From Pseudacidovorax intermedius (lineage in GTDB: Bacteria; Pseudomonadota; Gammaproteobacteria; Burkholderiales; Burkholderiaceae_C), in NCBI RefSeq assembly GCF_003350475.1, contig NZ_QQAV01000014.1, positions 80,362-144,361 on the forward strand: a stretch of DNA of 64,000 nt. Direction: 5' to 3'. Position 1 is the stretch's first letter. Each line of letters begins with the position of its first letter. Below, one piece after another: positions 16,241-25,652 of this stretch. Made by a program: the position numbers and the translations under genes. Under the pieces are notes generated by a model. It was not told the DNA's origin. It saw only the letters and a program-made list of their open reading frames with translations, and did no database searches.

Positions 16241-18039
16241 CAGGAATAGACAGGGGCGGCGGCGGCACCACCGGCCTCCAGGCAGGGGCCGACGGCGCGC
16301 ACGATGGCAGCCCGCAGCGCCGCCGATGGCACGGGCTTGTACAGCAGTTGGAAGCCGGCCGCCTCGACCTGCGCGCGGTCGGCCTGCGCCGTCTCGCCGG
16401 TCACCACCGCCACCTCGCGCACCTTGCCCAGGCCATGGAGCGTGCGCGCCGCCGCCAGGCCCGACAGGCCTTCGCCCAGGCGCAGGTCGCTCAACAGCAG
16501 GTCGAAGCGGCCGGGCAGCGCGAGCGCCTCGCCGGGCGAGGCCACCACGGCCACCTCGTGGCCCCAGCCTTCGAGCAACGCCCGCATGCCCTCGCGCACG
16601 GGAGCTTCGTCGTCCAGCACCAGGATGCGGGCGGGGGCACAGGGCGGCAGCGCCTCGACGGGCAGGGCCATGGGCTGTGACGCCGCAGCCGCGAGCCAGA
16701 GCGAGAAGGTGCTGCCCTGCCCCGGCGCGCTGCGCAGCTCGATGCGGCTGCCCAGCGTGCGGGCCATGCTGGCCACCAGCGCCAGGCCCAGGCCCAGCCC
16801 GCGAGAACGGTCGCGGCCCGGGTTGTCGACCTGGAAGAACTCCTCGAAGACCTGCTCGCGGTGCTCCGGCGCGATGCCGAAGCCACTGTCGCGCACCTCG
16901 ATGCGCCAGCCGGCCACGCCCTGCAGCACGCAGGCGCGCGCCGCCATCATCACGCTACCCTGGGCGGTGTACTTGAGCGCGTTGTCCACCAGGTTGGCGA
17001 GCAGGCGCGAGAGCATCTGCGCATCCGCATCCACGCGGGCCGCCGTGGGGCGCGCGCGCAGCCGCAGCCCCTTGGCCGCTGCCGCCGTCGCGAAGCGCCC
17101 GTGGAGCGCGTCGAACAGTTCGCCCAGGTCCACGGGCGCCCGTTGAACGGCCACGGCACCGCGGTCCAGTTGCGCGATGTCCAGCAGCGCATCGACCGAG
17201 CCGCGCAGGGCCTCGATGCTGCCCTGCATGTGGCGCACGCTGGCGGCGGTGGCGGGCCGTCCGGCCTCGAGCGCATCGATGAAGACCGCCAGGGCATGCA
17301 TGGGCTGGCGCAGGTCGTGGTTGGCCGCGGCAAAGATGCGCGCACGCTGCGCCGCCAGCTGGGCCACGCGGTCGAGCTCGGTCTGCAGCGCCTCGGCGAG
17401 GCGCGCATTCTCCAGACCCGACTCGATGGCGCCGACGATCAGCAGGTTCTGCTTGCGGGCGTAGTGCAACGTGGCCAGCAGCTGCGACAGCGCCAGCACG
17501 CCCATCAGCATGGCCGGGCCGCCCTCGCCTGCCGTCATCAGCCGCACGGCGATGCTGAGGTACAGCGGCACGCCGAAGCACAGCGTGGCCAGCCACCACT
17601 GCGCCAGCGCGGCGATGGAGACGCTCGCCACGCCACTGATGAAGAAGTACTGCAGCAGGATGAGCGCCAGGTCGCCGCGCGGAAAGAACAGCCACGGCGC
17701 CGCGGCCCAGACCAGGCCCGGCAGCAGCATGTGCCACTCCAGCCGGCGGCGCCAGCGGGCGGCGTCCGCGGTGCGGAAGGTGGCCGGATCCACGCCGTGC
17801 AGGTGGTGGTACATGTGCCACTGCATGCCGTGGACCATCGCGGCCCAGACGAACACCCCCACCTGCCGCGTGAGCACGGCAAAGCTGATCCAGAAGGCGG
17901 CCGCGGTGGCCGCGGCGACGAAGGGCGTGTCGCGGGTGTCGAGGATGTAGGCCCGCGCCAGCGTGAGGTCCACGCGCGGGTCGGCATGGGGCGCATCGCC
18001 CCACCATCGCCGAAGCCGTTGAAGCCTGCCGCCCATCAT
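16240..18039 (-). CDS. membrane hybrid sensor histidine kinase with C-terminal receiver
   Basis: The protein is 599 residues. It has about six membrane helices in the first 200 residues, no periplasmic sensor domain, then a coiled coil into the dimerisation helix with the phospho-acceptor His241 (AAANHDLRQPMHAL). The ATPase domain shows the N-box LLANLVDNALKYT and G-boxes DSGFGI and GLGLGLALV. The C-terminal receiver domain has the acceptor Asp518 in LLLSDLRLG and a Lys near the end (LLYKPVPS). No DNA-binding response regulator is encoded nearby, so the output partner must lie elsewhere. The start lies 30 bases downstream of the acyl-CoA dehydrogenase stop. Confidence 0.92.
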   Translation of the reverse strand: MMGGRLQRLRRWWGDAPHADPRVDLTLARAYILDTRDTPFVAAATAAAFWISFAVLTRQVGVFVWAAMVHGMQWHMYHHLHGVDPATFRTADAARWRRRLEWHMLLPGLVWAAAPWLFFPRGDLALILLQYFFISGVASVSIAALAQWWLATLCFGVPLYLSIAVRLMTAGEGGPAMLMGVLALSQLLATLHYARKQNLLIVGAIESGLENARLAEALQTELDRVAQLAAQRARIFAAANHDLRQPMHALAVFIDALEAGRPATAASVRHMQGSIEALRGSVDALLDIAQLDRGAVAVQRAPVDLGELFDALHGRFATAAAAKGLRLRARPTAARVDADAQMLSRLLANLVDNALKYTAQGSVMMAARACVLQGVAGWRIEVRDSGFGIAPEHREQVFEEFFQVDNPGRDRSRGLGLGLALVASMARTLGSRIELRSAPGQGSTFSLWLAAAASQPMALPVEALPPCAPARILVLDDEAPVREGMRALLEGWGHEVAVVASPGEALALPGRFDLLLSDLRLGEGLSGLAAARTLHGLGKVREVAVVTGETAQADRAQVEAAGFQLLYKPVPSAALRAAIVRAVGPCLEAGGAAAAPVYS

Positions 18040-18069
18040 CGGGGCAGGATAGCAGCGGCCCGTGACGGC

Positions 18070-19200
18070 TCAGGCCAGCGCGCGCTGGATCAGCAGCTTC
18101 TGGATGTCCGAGGTGCCTTCGTAGATCTGGCACACGCGCACGTCGCGGTAGATGCGCTCCAGCGGAAAGTCCTTCACGTAGCCATAGCCGCCCAGCGTCT
18201 GGATGGCCGCGCTGCACACGCGCTCGGCCATTTCACTGGCGAAGAGCTTGGCCATGGCGGCCTCCTTGAGGCAGGGCAGTCCGGCATCGCGCAGGCTGGC
18301 CGCGTGCCAGATGAGCTGGCGCGCGGCCTCGATCTGCGTGGCGCAGCCGGCCAGGCGGAAACCCACGGCCTGCTGGTCGAAGATGGGGCCGCCGAAGGCG
18401 GTGCGGTCCTTGGCGTACTGCAGCGCGAACTCGAAGGCGCTGCGCGCCATGCCCACGCTCTGCGCGGCGATGCCGATGCGCCCGCCTTCCAGCGCGCCCA
18501 GGGCGATCTTGTAGCCCTCGCCCTCGGCGCCGATCAGGTTCTCGGCCGGGATGCGGCAGCCGTCGAACTGGATCAGCGCGGTGTCGCTGCTGTGCTGGCC
18601 CAGCTTGTCCTCCAGGCGTGCCACGGTATAGCCCGGCGCATCGGTGGGCACGAGGAAGGCGCTCATGCCCTTCTTGCCGGCGGCCTTGTCGGTCATGGCG
18701 ATGACGATGGCCACCTGGCCGTTCCTGCCGCTGGTGATGAACTGCTTGGTGCCGTCGATCACCCAGCCATCGGCCTCTTTCCTGGCCGTCGTGCGCAGGC
18801 TGCTGGCATCGCTGCCCGCCTGCGGCTCGGTGAGGCAGAAGGCGCCCAGCATGCGGCCCTGCGCCAGCGGCTCCAGCCACTGCTTCTTCTGCTGCGCATT
18901 GCCGTAGCGCATCAGGATGGCGTTGACCGGGCAGTTGGTGACGCTGATGGCCGTGCTGGTGCCGCCGTCGCCGGCGGCGATCTCCTCCAGCACCAGCGCG
19001 AGCGTCAGGTAGTCCAGGCCGGCGCCCCCATGCTCCTCGGGCACGCAGATGCCGTAGGCGCCCAGTTGGGCCAGGCCCTGGTGCACGTCCTTGGGGAAGT
19101 GGTGGTCGCGGTCCCACTGCGCCGCGTGGGGCCACAACTCGGCCTGGGCGAACTCGCGCACCGCGTCGCGGATGGCTTCCTGGTCTGGGGTGAGCAGCAT
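18070..19200 (-). CDS. acyl-CoA dehydrogenase
   Basis: The protein is 376 residues, the usual length. It is a FAD enzyme oxidising acyl-CoA to 2-enoyl-CoA. Signatures seen are GAFCLTEPQAGSDASSLRT (FAD and substrate loop), ITSGRNGQVAIVIAMTD, and the C-terminal QIYEGTSDIQ with the catalytic Glu of short-chain enzymes. ATG 19200 follows AGGAGACACGACCC and matches the family start MLLTPDQEAIRDAVREF. It probably acts on short or branched chains (butyryl- or isovaleryl-type); substrate is not certain. It lies in a nine-gene minus-strand run headed by a LiuR-type regulator. Confidence 0.93.
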   Translation of the reverse strand: MLLTPDQEAIRDAVREFAQAELWPHAAQWDRDHHFPKDVHQGLAQLGAYGICVPEEHGGAGLDYLTLALVLEEIAAGDGGTSTAISVTNCPVNAILMRYGNAQQKKQWLEPLAQGRMLGAFCLTEPQAGSDASSLRTTARKEADGWVIDGTKQFITSGRNGQVAIVIAMTDKAAGKKGMSAFLVPTDAPGYTVARLEDKLGQHSSDTALIQFDGCRIPAENLIGAEGEGYKIALGALEGGRIGIAAQSVGMARSAFEFALQYAKDRTAFGGPIFDQQAVGFRLAGCATQIEAARQLIWHAASLRDAGLPCLKEAAMAKLFASEMAERVCSAAIQTLGGYGYVKDFPLERIYRDVRVCQIYEGTSDIQKLLIQRALA

Positions 19201-19247
19201 GGGTCGTGTCTCCTGTCGTTCTCGTATGGGTGCTTGAGTGCCCGACG

Positions 19248-19880
19248 TCAGGGGCCGGGCCGGCCTTCCTCGTCGAGCTGGGTGCGGTAGCGGGCCAGCA
19301 TCTGGTCCTGCGACTCTGCCTGGGCCGCATTGCCCATCTGGTCGTGGATCATCTGGTTGAGCGTGGGCAGTGCCGAACGCGGCCCCCAGGTCGATGCATC
19401 CCACAGCTGCGCGCGCATGAAGGCCTTGGGGCAGTGCAGGTAGGCCTCGTGCACCTGCACCTCGACCACCAGTTTGGGCCGCTGGCGCTCGCCCTCGAAC
19501 TGGCCGGTGAACTCGGGCTCGTCGCGCAGCCTGGCGCGGCCGTTGACGCGCAGCGTCTCGTCCACGCCGGGCACCAGGAAGATCAGCGCGATGCGCGGAT
19601 CGGCCAGCAGGTTCTCGAAGGTGTCGAGCCGGTTGTTGCCGCCCGAGTCCGGCAGCAGCAGCGTGCGGCCGTCCTCGCTGGCCTTGACGAAGCCCGGCGC
19701 ACCGCCGCGCGGCGAGACATCGAGCAACGCGCCATGCACGCCGCCGCTGGCCAGCACACAGAAGGGCGACAAGGCCACGAAGCGCCGGCCGTGCACATCG
19801 AGGTGGTCGAGTTGTTTGCGCAGCGCGCGCTCACCGGGCGCGGCATAGAGCGCGCGGAGTTGCTCGGCGTTCTGGATCAC
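19248..19880 (-). CDS. FMN-binding PPOX-family protein (MSMEG_1061-like)
   Basis: The protein is 210 residues, of the pyridoxamine-5'-phosphate-oxidase-like split-barrel fold. Family segments are HGRRFVALSPFCVLASGG, DVSPRGGAPGFVKASEDG, LPDSGGNNRLDTFENLL and ALIFLVPGVDETLRVNGRA. These proteins bind FMN or F420 and reduce small organic or reactive compounds; the substrate is unknown. Translation begins at GTG 19880 with a good GAGGAG upstream. It starts 13 bases after the carboxypeptidase gene ends, so the two are probably cotranscribed. Confidence 0.85.
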   Translation of the reverse strand: MIQNAEQLRALYAAPGERALRKQLDHLDVHGRRFVALSPFCVLASGGVHGALLDVSPRGGAPGFVKASEDGRTLLLPDSGGNNRLDTFENLLADPRIALIFLVPGVDETLRVNGRARLRDEPEFTGQFEGERQRPKLVVEVQVHEAYLHCPKAFMRAQLWDASTWGPRSALPTLNQMIHDQMGNAAQAESQDQMLARYRTQLDEEGRPGP

Positions 19881-19893
19881 GGCAGCGCTCTCC

Positions 19894-21144
19894 TCAACGG
19901 CCCGAGCCCAGGTCCATGATCAGGCGGCTGGCCATGTACAGCCGGCGCGGAATCGCATCGATCTGCACGTACTCGGCCTTGTCGCTGTGGTAGTTGAAGC
20001 CGGGCAGGCCCAGGCTCTCGATCACCGGCTTGCCGGCCAGCGCGGCGTAGGCCGCATCGGTGCCGCCACCGGAACGCTCCTCGATCACCACGCTGCCGCC
20101 GGCCTCGCTGTAGTAGCCCACGGCCTTGTCGATCAGCGCCTTGCCCGCCTCGCCCGCGTTGAAGGCCGGCCGGCCCCGGGTGACCAGCACCTGCACCTCG
20201 GCATTGGGCAGCTTCTTCTTCTGCGCGCGGGCTTCCAGCTCCTTCATGGCCGCCTCGAAGTCCTCGTTGCGGGCATAGCGAACGTCGGCATTGAGCGTGG
20301 CGCTGTCGGGAATGATGTTGGACACGGCGCCCGCCTTGGCGATGGTCCAGTTGAAGCGCAGGCCGCGGGCCTTGTCGTCGATGTCCATGGTGCGCAGCAC
20401 CAGATCGGACGCCTCCACCAGCGCATTGACACCCAGCTCGGGCGCAGCGCCCGCGTGCGAGGCCTTGCCCTTGATGTTGACCTGCACATAGGCGATGCCC
20501 GAGGTGCCCAGCGTAAAGCCTTCCTTGATGGCCGACGAGGGCTCGAAGGACAGCACGTAGTCGGCCTTGGCCGCCTCCTGCTGGATCACGTCGCGCGAGC
20601 CGAAGGAGCCTTTCTCTTCGTCGGTGTTGAACAGCACCGTGATGCTGCCGAAGTCCTGGAAACCGCGCGCCTTGAGCAGTTGCAGCGCATGCAGGATGAC
20701 GGCGTTGCCGCCCTTGTCGTCGGCGATGCCGGGGCCATAGGCCTTGTCGCCCTCGATCTTGAAGGGCGACTTGGCCAGCGTGCCCTTGGGATACACGGTG
20801 TCCATGTGCGAGATGAGCAGCAACCGCTTGCCACCCTTGCCCTTGAGCGTGCCGACGATGTTGTCGCCCACCACCGGGCCGGCCGCCGCGCTGCGCGTCA
20901 CCGTGAAGCCCAGGGCCTTGAGGCGCTCTTCCAGGTAGGCGCCGGCCACCGCCATGCCGTCGGCATTGCCGGTGCCGGTCTCGATGTTGACCAGCTTTTC
21001 CAGCGTCTGGACCACGGCCGGCTGCTCGGCCGTGGCGGCCTTGAGCAGCGCCTCGTCGCGGGCATGGGCCGGCGCGGCGGCGAGGAAAGAGGCAGCCAGC
21101 AGGCCGGCGAGCAGGGGACGGAGCTTGAAGGAAGAAGAAGTCAC
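19894..21144 (-). CDS. cpg2: carboxypeptidase G2 (glucarpidase) homologue, M20 metallopeptidase
   Basis: The protein is 416 residues. A signal peptide (about 1-29, ending AHA) precedes an M20 di-zinc peptidase. From memory it resembles Pseudomonas sp. RS-16 carboxypeptidase G2 over most of its length, with long identical runs such as KLVNIETGTG, DNIVG, EGDKAYGPGIADDKGGNAVI and KASHAGAAPELGVNALVEAS. The zinc ligands and base are all present at one residue offset: His113, Asp142, Glu176/Glu177, Glu201, and the late His in YHSDKAEY. That enzyme cleaves C-terminal glutamate from folates and analogues such as methotrexate. The start is GTG 21144. It lies 62 bases after the thiolase gene. Confidence 0.92.
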   Translation of the reverse strand: MTSSSFKLRPLLAGLLAASFLAAAPAHARDEALLKAATAEQPAVVQTLEKLVNIETGTGNADGMAVAGAYLEERLKALGFTVTRSAAAGPVVGDNIVGTLKGKGGKRLLLISHMDTVYPKGTLAKSPFKIEGDKAYGPGIADDKGGNAVILHALQLLKARGFQDFGSITVLFNTDEEKGSFGSRDVIQQEAAKADYVLSFEPSSAIKEGFTLGTSGIAYVQVNIKGKASHAGAAPELGVNALVEASDLVLRTMDIDDKARGLRFNWTIAKAGAVSNIIPDSATLNADVRYARNEDFEAAMKELEARAQKKKLPNAEVQVLVTRGRPAFNAGEAGKALIDKAVGYYSEAGGSVVIEERSGGGTDAAYAALAGKPVIESLGLPGFNYHSDKAEYVQIDAIPRRLYMASRLIMDLGSGR

Positions 21145-21206
21145 GGGAAGTAGTCGTTCAAAAAGAAAAAGCAGAAGGTGAAGGCGGCACTGGGCCGCCC
21201 TTCATG

Positions 21207-22391
21207 TCACATCAATTCAATGGCGACCGCGGTGCCTTCACCGCCGCCGATGCACAAAGTGGCCACACCACGCTTCTTGCCGCGCTGCTGCAGCGCATGG
21301 ATCAGCGTGACCATGATGCGCGCGCCGCTGGCCCCGATGGGGTGACCCAGCGCGCAGGCGCCGCCGTGGACGTTGACGATGTCGTGCGACACGCCCAGAT
21401 CGTGCATCAGCGCCATGGGCACCACGGCGAAGGCCTCGTTGACCTCCCACAGGTCCACGTCCTTGACCGACCAGCCGGTCTTGGCGAAGAGCTTCTGCAC
21501 GGCCCCCACCGGTGCGGTGGAGAACCACTCGGGCTGCTGCGCATGCGTGGCATGGGCCACCAGGCGGGCGATGGGCTTTGCGCCGATCTTCTTTGCATGC
21601 GACTCCGTGCTCATCACCAGCGCAGCGGCGCCGTCGTTGATGGACGAGCTGGAGGCGGCGGTGATGGTGCCGCCCTCCTTCTTGAAGGCAGGCTTGAGCG
21701 TGGGGATCTTGTCCAGCTTGACCTTGCCCGGGCCTTCATCGAGCGCGACCACGGTCTCTCCGCCGCGACCCTTGACGGTGACCGGCGCAATCTCGGCCGT
21801 GAAGAGGCCGTCGCGGCTCGCATGCTGGGCGCGCTGCACGCTGGCGATGGCGAAGGCGTCCTGCTGCTCGCGGGTGAAGTGGTACTTGGCGGCGCAGTCC
21901 TCGCCGAAGGTGCCCATGCTGCGGCCGGGCTGGTAGGCATCTTCCAGGCCGTCGAGCATCATGTGGTCGAAGATGCGGTCGTGGCCCATGCGGTAGCCGC
22001 CGCGGCCCTTGAGCATCAGGTAGGGGGCGTTGGTCATGCTCTCCATGCCGCCGGCCACCATCACGTCGTGCGTGCCGGCCAGCAGCAGGTCGTGCGCCAG
22101 CATCGCGGACTTCATGGCCGAGCCGCACATCTTGCTGAGCGTGACCGCGCCCGCGCTGTCGGGCAGGCCGCCCTTGTAGGCCGCCTGGCGTGCGGGCGCC
22201 TGGCCCTGGCCGGCCATCAGGCAATTGCCGAACAGCACCTCGCCCACGGCATCGGGCGCGATGCCGGCGCGCTCGACGGCCGCCTTGATGGCGACGCCGC
22301 CCAGGTCATGGGCCGCGAGCGAGGCGAAATCGCCCTGGAAGGCGCCCATGGGCGTGCGGGCGGCGCCGAGGATGACGATGGAGTCGGACAT
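21207..22391 (-). CDS. acetyl-CoA C-acetyltransferase (thiolase)
   Basis: The protein is 394 residues. The catalytic Cys89 is in LSKMCGSAMKSA. NEAFAVV, the His of GGACALGHPIGASG and the final Cys of TLCIGGGEG complete the active site. It cleaves acetoacetyl-CoA (or joins two acetyl-CoA) and so fits the last step of leucine/ketone degradation. The start ATG 22391 (MSDSIVILGAARTPMG) matches the family. It starts 37 bases after aceK ends, within the run headed by the MerR regulator. The AtoB/PhaA type is likely; I leave the symbol open. Confidence 0.94.
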   Translation of the reverse strand: MSDSIVILGAARTPMGAFQGDFASLAAHDLGGVAIKAAVERAGIAPDAVGEVLFGNCLMAGQGQAPARQAAYKGGLPDSAGAVTLSKMCGSAMKSAMLAHDLLLAGTHDVMVAGGMESMTNAPYLMLKGRGGYRMGHDRIFDHMMLDGLEDAYQPGRSMGTFGEDCAAKYHFTREQQDAFAIASVQRAQHASRDGLFTAEIAPVTVKGRGGETVVALDEGPGKVKLDKIPTLKPAFKKEGGTITAASSSSINDGAAALVMSTESHAKKIGAKPIARLVAHATHAQQPEWFSTAPVGAVQKLFAKTGWSVKDVDLWEVNEAFAVVPMALMHDLGVSHDIVNVHGGACALGHPIGASGARIMVTLIHALQQRGKKRGVATLCIGGGEGTAVAIELM

Positions 22392-22428
22392 GGCGGAAGT
22401 CTCCTTGTGCAAGTGGGGGTGGAAAGGA

Positions 22429-24330
22429 TCAGGGCGTTGTGGCGGCGGCAGCGCGGGCATTCGATGCCGGAGCCGGATCTGCGTCGGCAGGCATTCCGGC
22501 GACGTCGTCGGCATCGCTCTCGCCGCGCTGGGCACGACTGAAGCGCCGCCGCTCGTCGTAGGGAAACACGTCCAGCATGTGGCCCGCCAGGATGCGTTCC
22601 TTGTGGCGCTGCCAGAAGGCGGCGTCGAGCAGGTCGGCATGGTGCGCCATGAAGGCAGCGCGCACATGGTCGTTGGCCAGCAGGAAGGGCTCGAAGGTCT
22701 CGGGGAAGACGTCGCGCGGCCCCACGCTGTACCAGGGCTCGCCGCTGAGCTCGTCCTCCTCGCAGCGCGGCGGCGGCACACGGCGGAACTGGCAGTCGGT
22801 GAGGTATTCGATCTCGTCGTAGTCGTAGAACACCACCTTGCCGCCGCGCGTGAGGCCGAAGTTCTTCCACAGCATGTCGCCGGGAAAGATGTTGGCGGCC
22901 ACCATGTCCTTGATGGCGTGGCCGTACTCGACCACCGCCTGCGTCAGCTGCTGCTGCGCCCGCTCGGCCGCGGCCGGCGACTCGGGCTGCGCGATCTGCT
23001 CGAGGCATTCGGCCAGCAGGATGTTCAGCGGGATCATGCGCCGCTCGATGTAGACATGCCTGATGACCAGTTCCATCTCGCCGTTGCCGTCGCGGTCGCC
23101 GATCTCGACCTGGCTGGGCGCGAAGCGTTGCAGCTCATCCACCAGTGCGGGCTCGAAACGGTCGAGCGGAAAGCCCACCTCGCTGTACTCGAGCGTGTCG
23201 GCCATGCGGCCCACGCGGTCGTGCTGTTTGACCAGCTGGTACTTGCGCTTGACCTGCTCGCGCGTGGTGTCCTTGGGCGGCGGGTAGAAGTCCTTGATGA
23301 CCTTGAAGACGTACGGAAACGACGGCAGGTCGAACACCAGCATCACCATGCCGGGGATGCCCGGTGCGATGCGGAAGCGGTCGCTGCTGTAGTTCAGGTG
23401 CGAGAGGAAGTCGCGGTAGAACAGCGTCTTGCCCTGCTTGGCCAGGCCCAGCGCGCTGTAGAGCTCGGCGCGCGGCTTGTGCGGCATGAGGGCGCGCAGG
23501 AAGCGCACCCAGGCGCTGGGCACTTCCATGTCGACCATGAAGTAGGCCCGCGCGAAGGAGAACAGCATCTGCAGCTCGTCCTCGCCGAAGAGGGCGGCGT
23601 CGATCACCAGGCGCCCGTCCGCACCGTGCAGGATGGGCAGGGCGAAGGGCAGTTCGGTGAAGCCGTTGAGCACACGGCCCACCACGTAGGCGCCCTTGTT
23701 GCGGAAGAACAGCCCCGACAGCACCTGCAGCTGGAAGTTGGCCCGCAGTCGCACCGGCCCCAGCGCGCCCAGCACGGCCTGCGCCACCTGCTGCGCGTCC
23801 CCCGCCAGGTCGGCGAAGGGCACGATCAGGCCGAACCCGTTCACCAACTGCATCACGCTGCCGGCCAGCGAGCCGTCGCGCGGGTAGTAGGCGCGGTAGG
23901 TGGGCGCGCCCTGCGGCTCGATGTACTCGGTGCTGATGGCCGGCCGCACGAAGATGAAGTCGTTCTGGAAGTACGCCCGGTGCAGGATCTTGATGGTGAC
24001 CGAGTTGAAGAAGCTCTCGGCCAGCTCGGGCTGGTGATGGTCCACCAGCAGGCCGATGTAGTGCAGCTTGACCTGTTGCCAGACGTCCATGGGCTGCGTG
24101 CCGGCGCGGAACTCCTTCTCCAGCCGGGCCACGGCCTCGGCCACGCGCAGGGCATAGAACTCGATGCGCTCGCGCTGGGCGCGCTGCTGGCCGGCCCAGT
24201 CGGCGGTCTCGAAGCGGTGCTTGGCGCGGGCCGACTCGGCGCGGAACAGCCGGTAATGCCGGTTGAAGCCGTCGATCAGCGCCTTGGCGATGCCGTAGGC
24301 GAGCGGCGAGTCCAGGCGCTGGGGAAACAT
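22429..24330 (-). CDS. aceK: isocitrate dehydrogenase kinase/phosphatase
   Basis: The protein is 633 residues. AceK both phosphorylates and dephosphorylates isocitrate dehydrogenase and so sets flux between the TCA cycle and the glyoxylate shunt. Diagnostic segments are the ATP loop [26 protein letters not shown] (first part quoted: [17 protein letters not shown]), [19 protein letters not shown] [17 protein letters not shown], and [20 protein letters not shown] with [12 protein letters not shown]-terminal Ala/Asp-rich tail of about 35 residues is extra. I chose ATG 24330 ([19 protein letters not shown]) because the N-terminal regulatory domain begins there. No aceA or aceB is in the window. 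Confidence 0.96.
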   Translation of the reverse strand: MFPQRLDSPLAYGIAKALIDGFNRHYRLFRAESARAKHRFETADWAGQQRAQRERIEFYALRVAEAVARLEKEFRAGTQPMDVWQQVKLHYIGLLVDHHQPELAESFFNSVTIKILHRAYFQNDFIFVRPAISTEYIEPQGAPTYRAYYPRDGSLAGSVMQLVNGFGLIVPFADLAGDAQQVAQAVLGALGPVRLRANFQLQVLSGLFFRNKGAYVVGRVLNGFTELPFALPILHGADGRLVIDAALFGEDELQMLFSFARAYFMVDMEVPSAWVRFLRALMPHKPRAELYSALGLAKQGKTLFYRDFLSHLNYSSDRFRIAPGIPGMVMLVFDLPSFPYVFKVIKDFYPPPKDTTREQVKRKYQLVKQHDRVGRMADTLEYSEVGFPLDRFEPALVDELQRFAPSQVEIGDRDGNGEMELVIRHVYIERRMIPLNILLAECLEQIAQPESPAAAERAQQQLTQAVVEYGHAIKDMVAANIFPGDMLWKNFGLTRGGKVVFYDYDEIEYLTDCQFRRVPPPRCEEDELSGEPWYSVGPRDVFPETFEPFLLANDHVRAAFMAHHADLLDAAFWQRHKERILAGHMLDVFPYDERRRFSRAQRGESDADDVAGMPADADPAPASNARAAAATTP

Positions 24331-24364
24331 GACGGCCGCGCCCTTCCTGCCCCTGCGCCCGGCT

Positions 24365-25075
24365 TCACTGGCCCTGGATGACCGCCTGTGCGCGCGGCTG
24401 CGGCGTGGCAGCGGCGGGCGCACTCCACTTGGCACGGATTCGCTGAACCGCCGCCTTGTAGATGCCGTCGAGCGGCTTGGCACCGTCGACGCTGATGCCC
24501 AGGTCCTGCAGCAGGCCATCGTGCACACCGAAGGCCCAGCCGTGGATGGTGACCTTCTGGCCGCGGCTCCAGGCGTCGACCATGACGGTGCTCACCGCCA
24601 CGTTGACCACCTGCTCGGCCACATTGAGCTCGCACAGCGCGTCGTCGCGCACATCCTCGGGCAGGCTCTCCAGCATGACGTGATGGCGGTCGCGCACGTC
24701 CTGGATGTGGCGGATCCAGTTGTCGGCCAGCCCCACGCGGGTGCCCTTCATGGCCGCCTTGACGCCGGCACAGCCGTAGTGGCCGACCACCATGATGTGC
24801 TCCACCTTCAGCAGGTCGACCGCGAACTGGATGGTGGACAGCGCGTTGAGGTCGGAATGGACCACCACGTTGGCCACGTTGCGGTGCACGAACACCTCGC
24901 CCGGCTCCAGGCCGGTGATCTGGTTCGCGGGCACGCGGCTGTCGGAGCAGCCGATCCACATGAACTTGGGCGTCTGCTGCTTCACCAGGCTGGTGAAGAA
25001 GCCGGGGCGGTCGCGCTCCATCTGGGCGGACCAGGCGCGGTTGTGGGCGAACAGTTCTTGGATCGGGTCGGTCAT
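24365..25075 (-). CDS. can: beta-class carbonic anhydrase
   Basis: The protein is 236 residues. Zinc ligands are in [10 protein letters not shown] (Cys43, Asp45) and GHYGCAGV (His and Cys). The N-terminus [19 protein letters not shown] aligns with Escherichia coli Can, so I prefer ATG 25075 to the alternative ATG 25084 three codons upstream. It interconverts CO2 and bicarbonate in the cytoplasm and could supply bicarbonate to a biotin carboxylase of leucine degradation. It lies between the MerR gene (33 bases) and aceK (34 bases) on the same strand. It is independent of the dabBA locus 14 kb away. Confidence 0.95.
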   Translation of the reverse strand: MTDPIQELFAHNRAWSAQMERDRPGFFTSLVKQQTPKFMWIGCSDSRVPANQITGLEPGEVFVHRNVANVVVHSDLNALSTIQFAVDLLKVEHIMVVGHYGCAGVKAAMKGTRVGLADNWIRHIQDVRDRHHVMLESLPEDVRDDALCELNVAEQVVNVAVSTVMVDAWSRGQKVTIHGWAFGVHDGLLQDLGISVDGAKPLDGIYKAAVQRIRAKWSAPAAATPQPRAQAVIQGQ

Positions 25076-25108
25076 GTCGGGCATTGTGTCAGTGGGCGGC
25101 GCGTCGTC

Positions 25109-25513
25109 CTACGCGGTGGCCCTGGTGGCGGCCTTGCGCGCACGCGTCAGCGCGGCACGGCTGGCCGTCTCCTGCGCGCGCACCTCGGCCAGGTTGGCCT
25201 GCAGCTCGGCCATCTGCGCCTCCAGCCGCTCGCGGTGGGCGCCCAGTACCCGCAGAAAGGCTTCGAGCTGGGGGACGGTGTCGCGCGGGCTGTCGTACAT
25301 GTCGAGCACGTCGCGCGCCTCGGTCAGGCTCAGGCCCAGGCGCTTGGCACGCAGCGTGAGCAGCAGCCGCGCCCGGTCGCGTGCGGTGTAGACGCGGTTG
25401 CGGCCCTGGCGCTCGGGCGCGAGCAGGCCCATGTCCTCGTAGAAGCGGATGGCCCGCGTCGTGAGGTCGAATTCCTTGGCCAGTTCGCCGATGGTGAAAG
25501 TGGTGTTGGACAT
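25109..25513 (-). CDS. liuR: MerR-family regulator, LiuR-like
   Basis: The protein is 134 residues. The winged helix-turn-helix reads FTIGELAKEFDLTTRAIRFYEDMGLL and RVYTARDRARLLLTLRAKRLG. A dimerising coiled coil follows (LEAFLRVLGAHRERLEAQMAELQ). It lacks the C-terminal metal-binding cysteines of metal sensors. In proteobacteria this type (LiuR) controls leucine/isovalerate and related acyl-CoA degradation. The neighbours carbonic anhydrase, AceK, thiolase and an acyl-CoA dehydrogenase fit that role. A perfect palindromic site lies just upstream at 25603. The symbol is by similarity and context. Confidence 0.8.
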   Translation of the reverse strand: MSNTTFTIGELAKEFDLTTRAIRFYEDMGLLAPERQGRNRVYTARDRARLLLTLRAKRLGLSLTEARDVLDMYDSPRDTVPQLEAFLRVLGAHRERLEAQMAELQANLAEVRAQETASRAALTRARKAATRATA

Positions 25514-25602
25514 GCGAGAGGGATCGCCGCGCCCGCCGAAGGGTCGCGCACCGGTGACAGCACCATCGGGCGGCGCTGCCTACAATGACCGCAACTCTTA
25601 CG

Positions 25603-25618
25603 TTGACGTAAACGTCAA
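25603..25618. promoter_or_regulatory. MerR/LiuR operator, perfect palindrome TTGACGT-AA-ACGTCAA
   Basis: A 7-bp perfect inverted repeat around AA lies in the 139-base gap between the MerR gene and the divergent MBL hydrolase gene. TTGACGTnnACGTCAA agrees with my recollection of LiuR-type sites. It is preceded by TTACG, giving a longer direct/inverted ACGT array from 25598. It probably controls both directions. Confidence 0.75.
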
Positions 25619-25652
25619 TCCTAGCCGAGCCGGCTGCCCCCGGCAATGCCGC

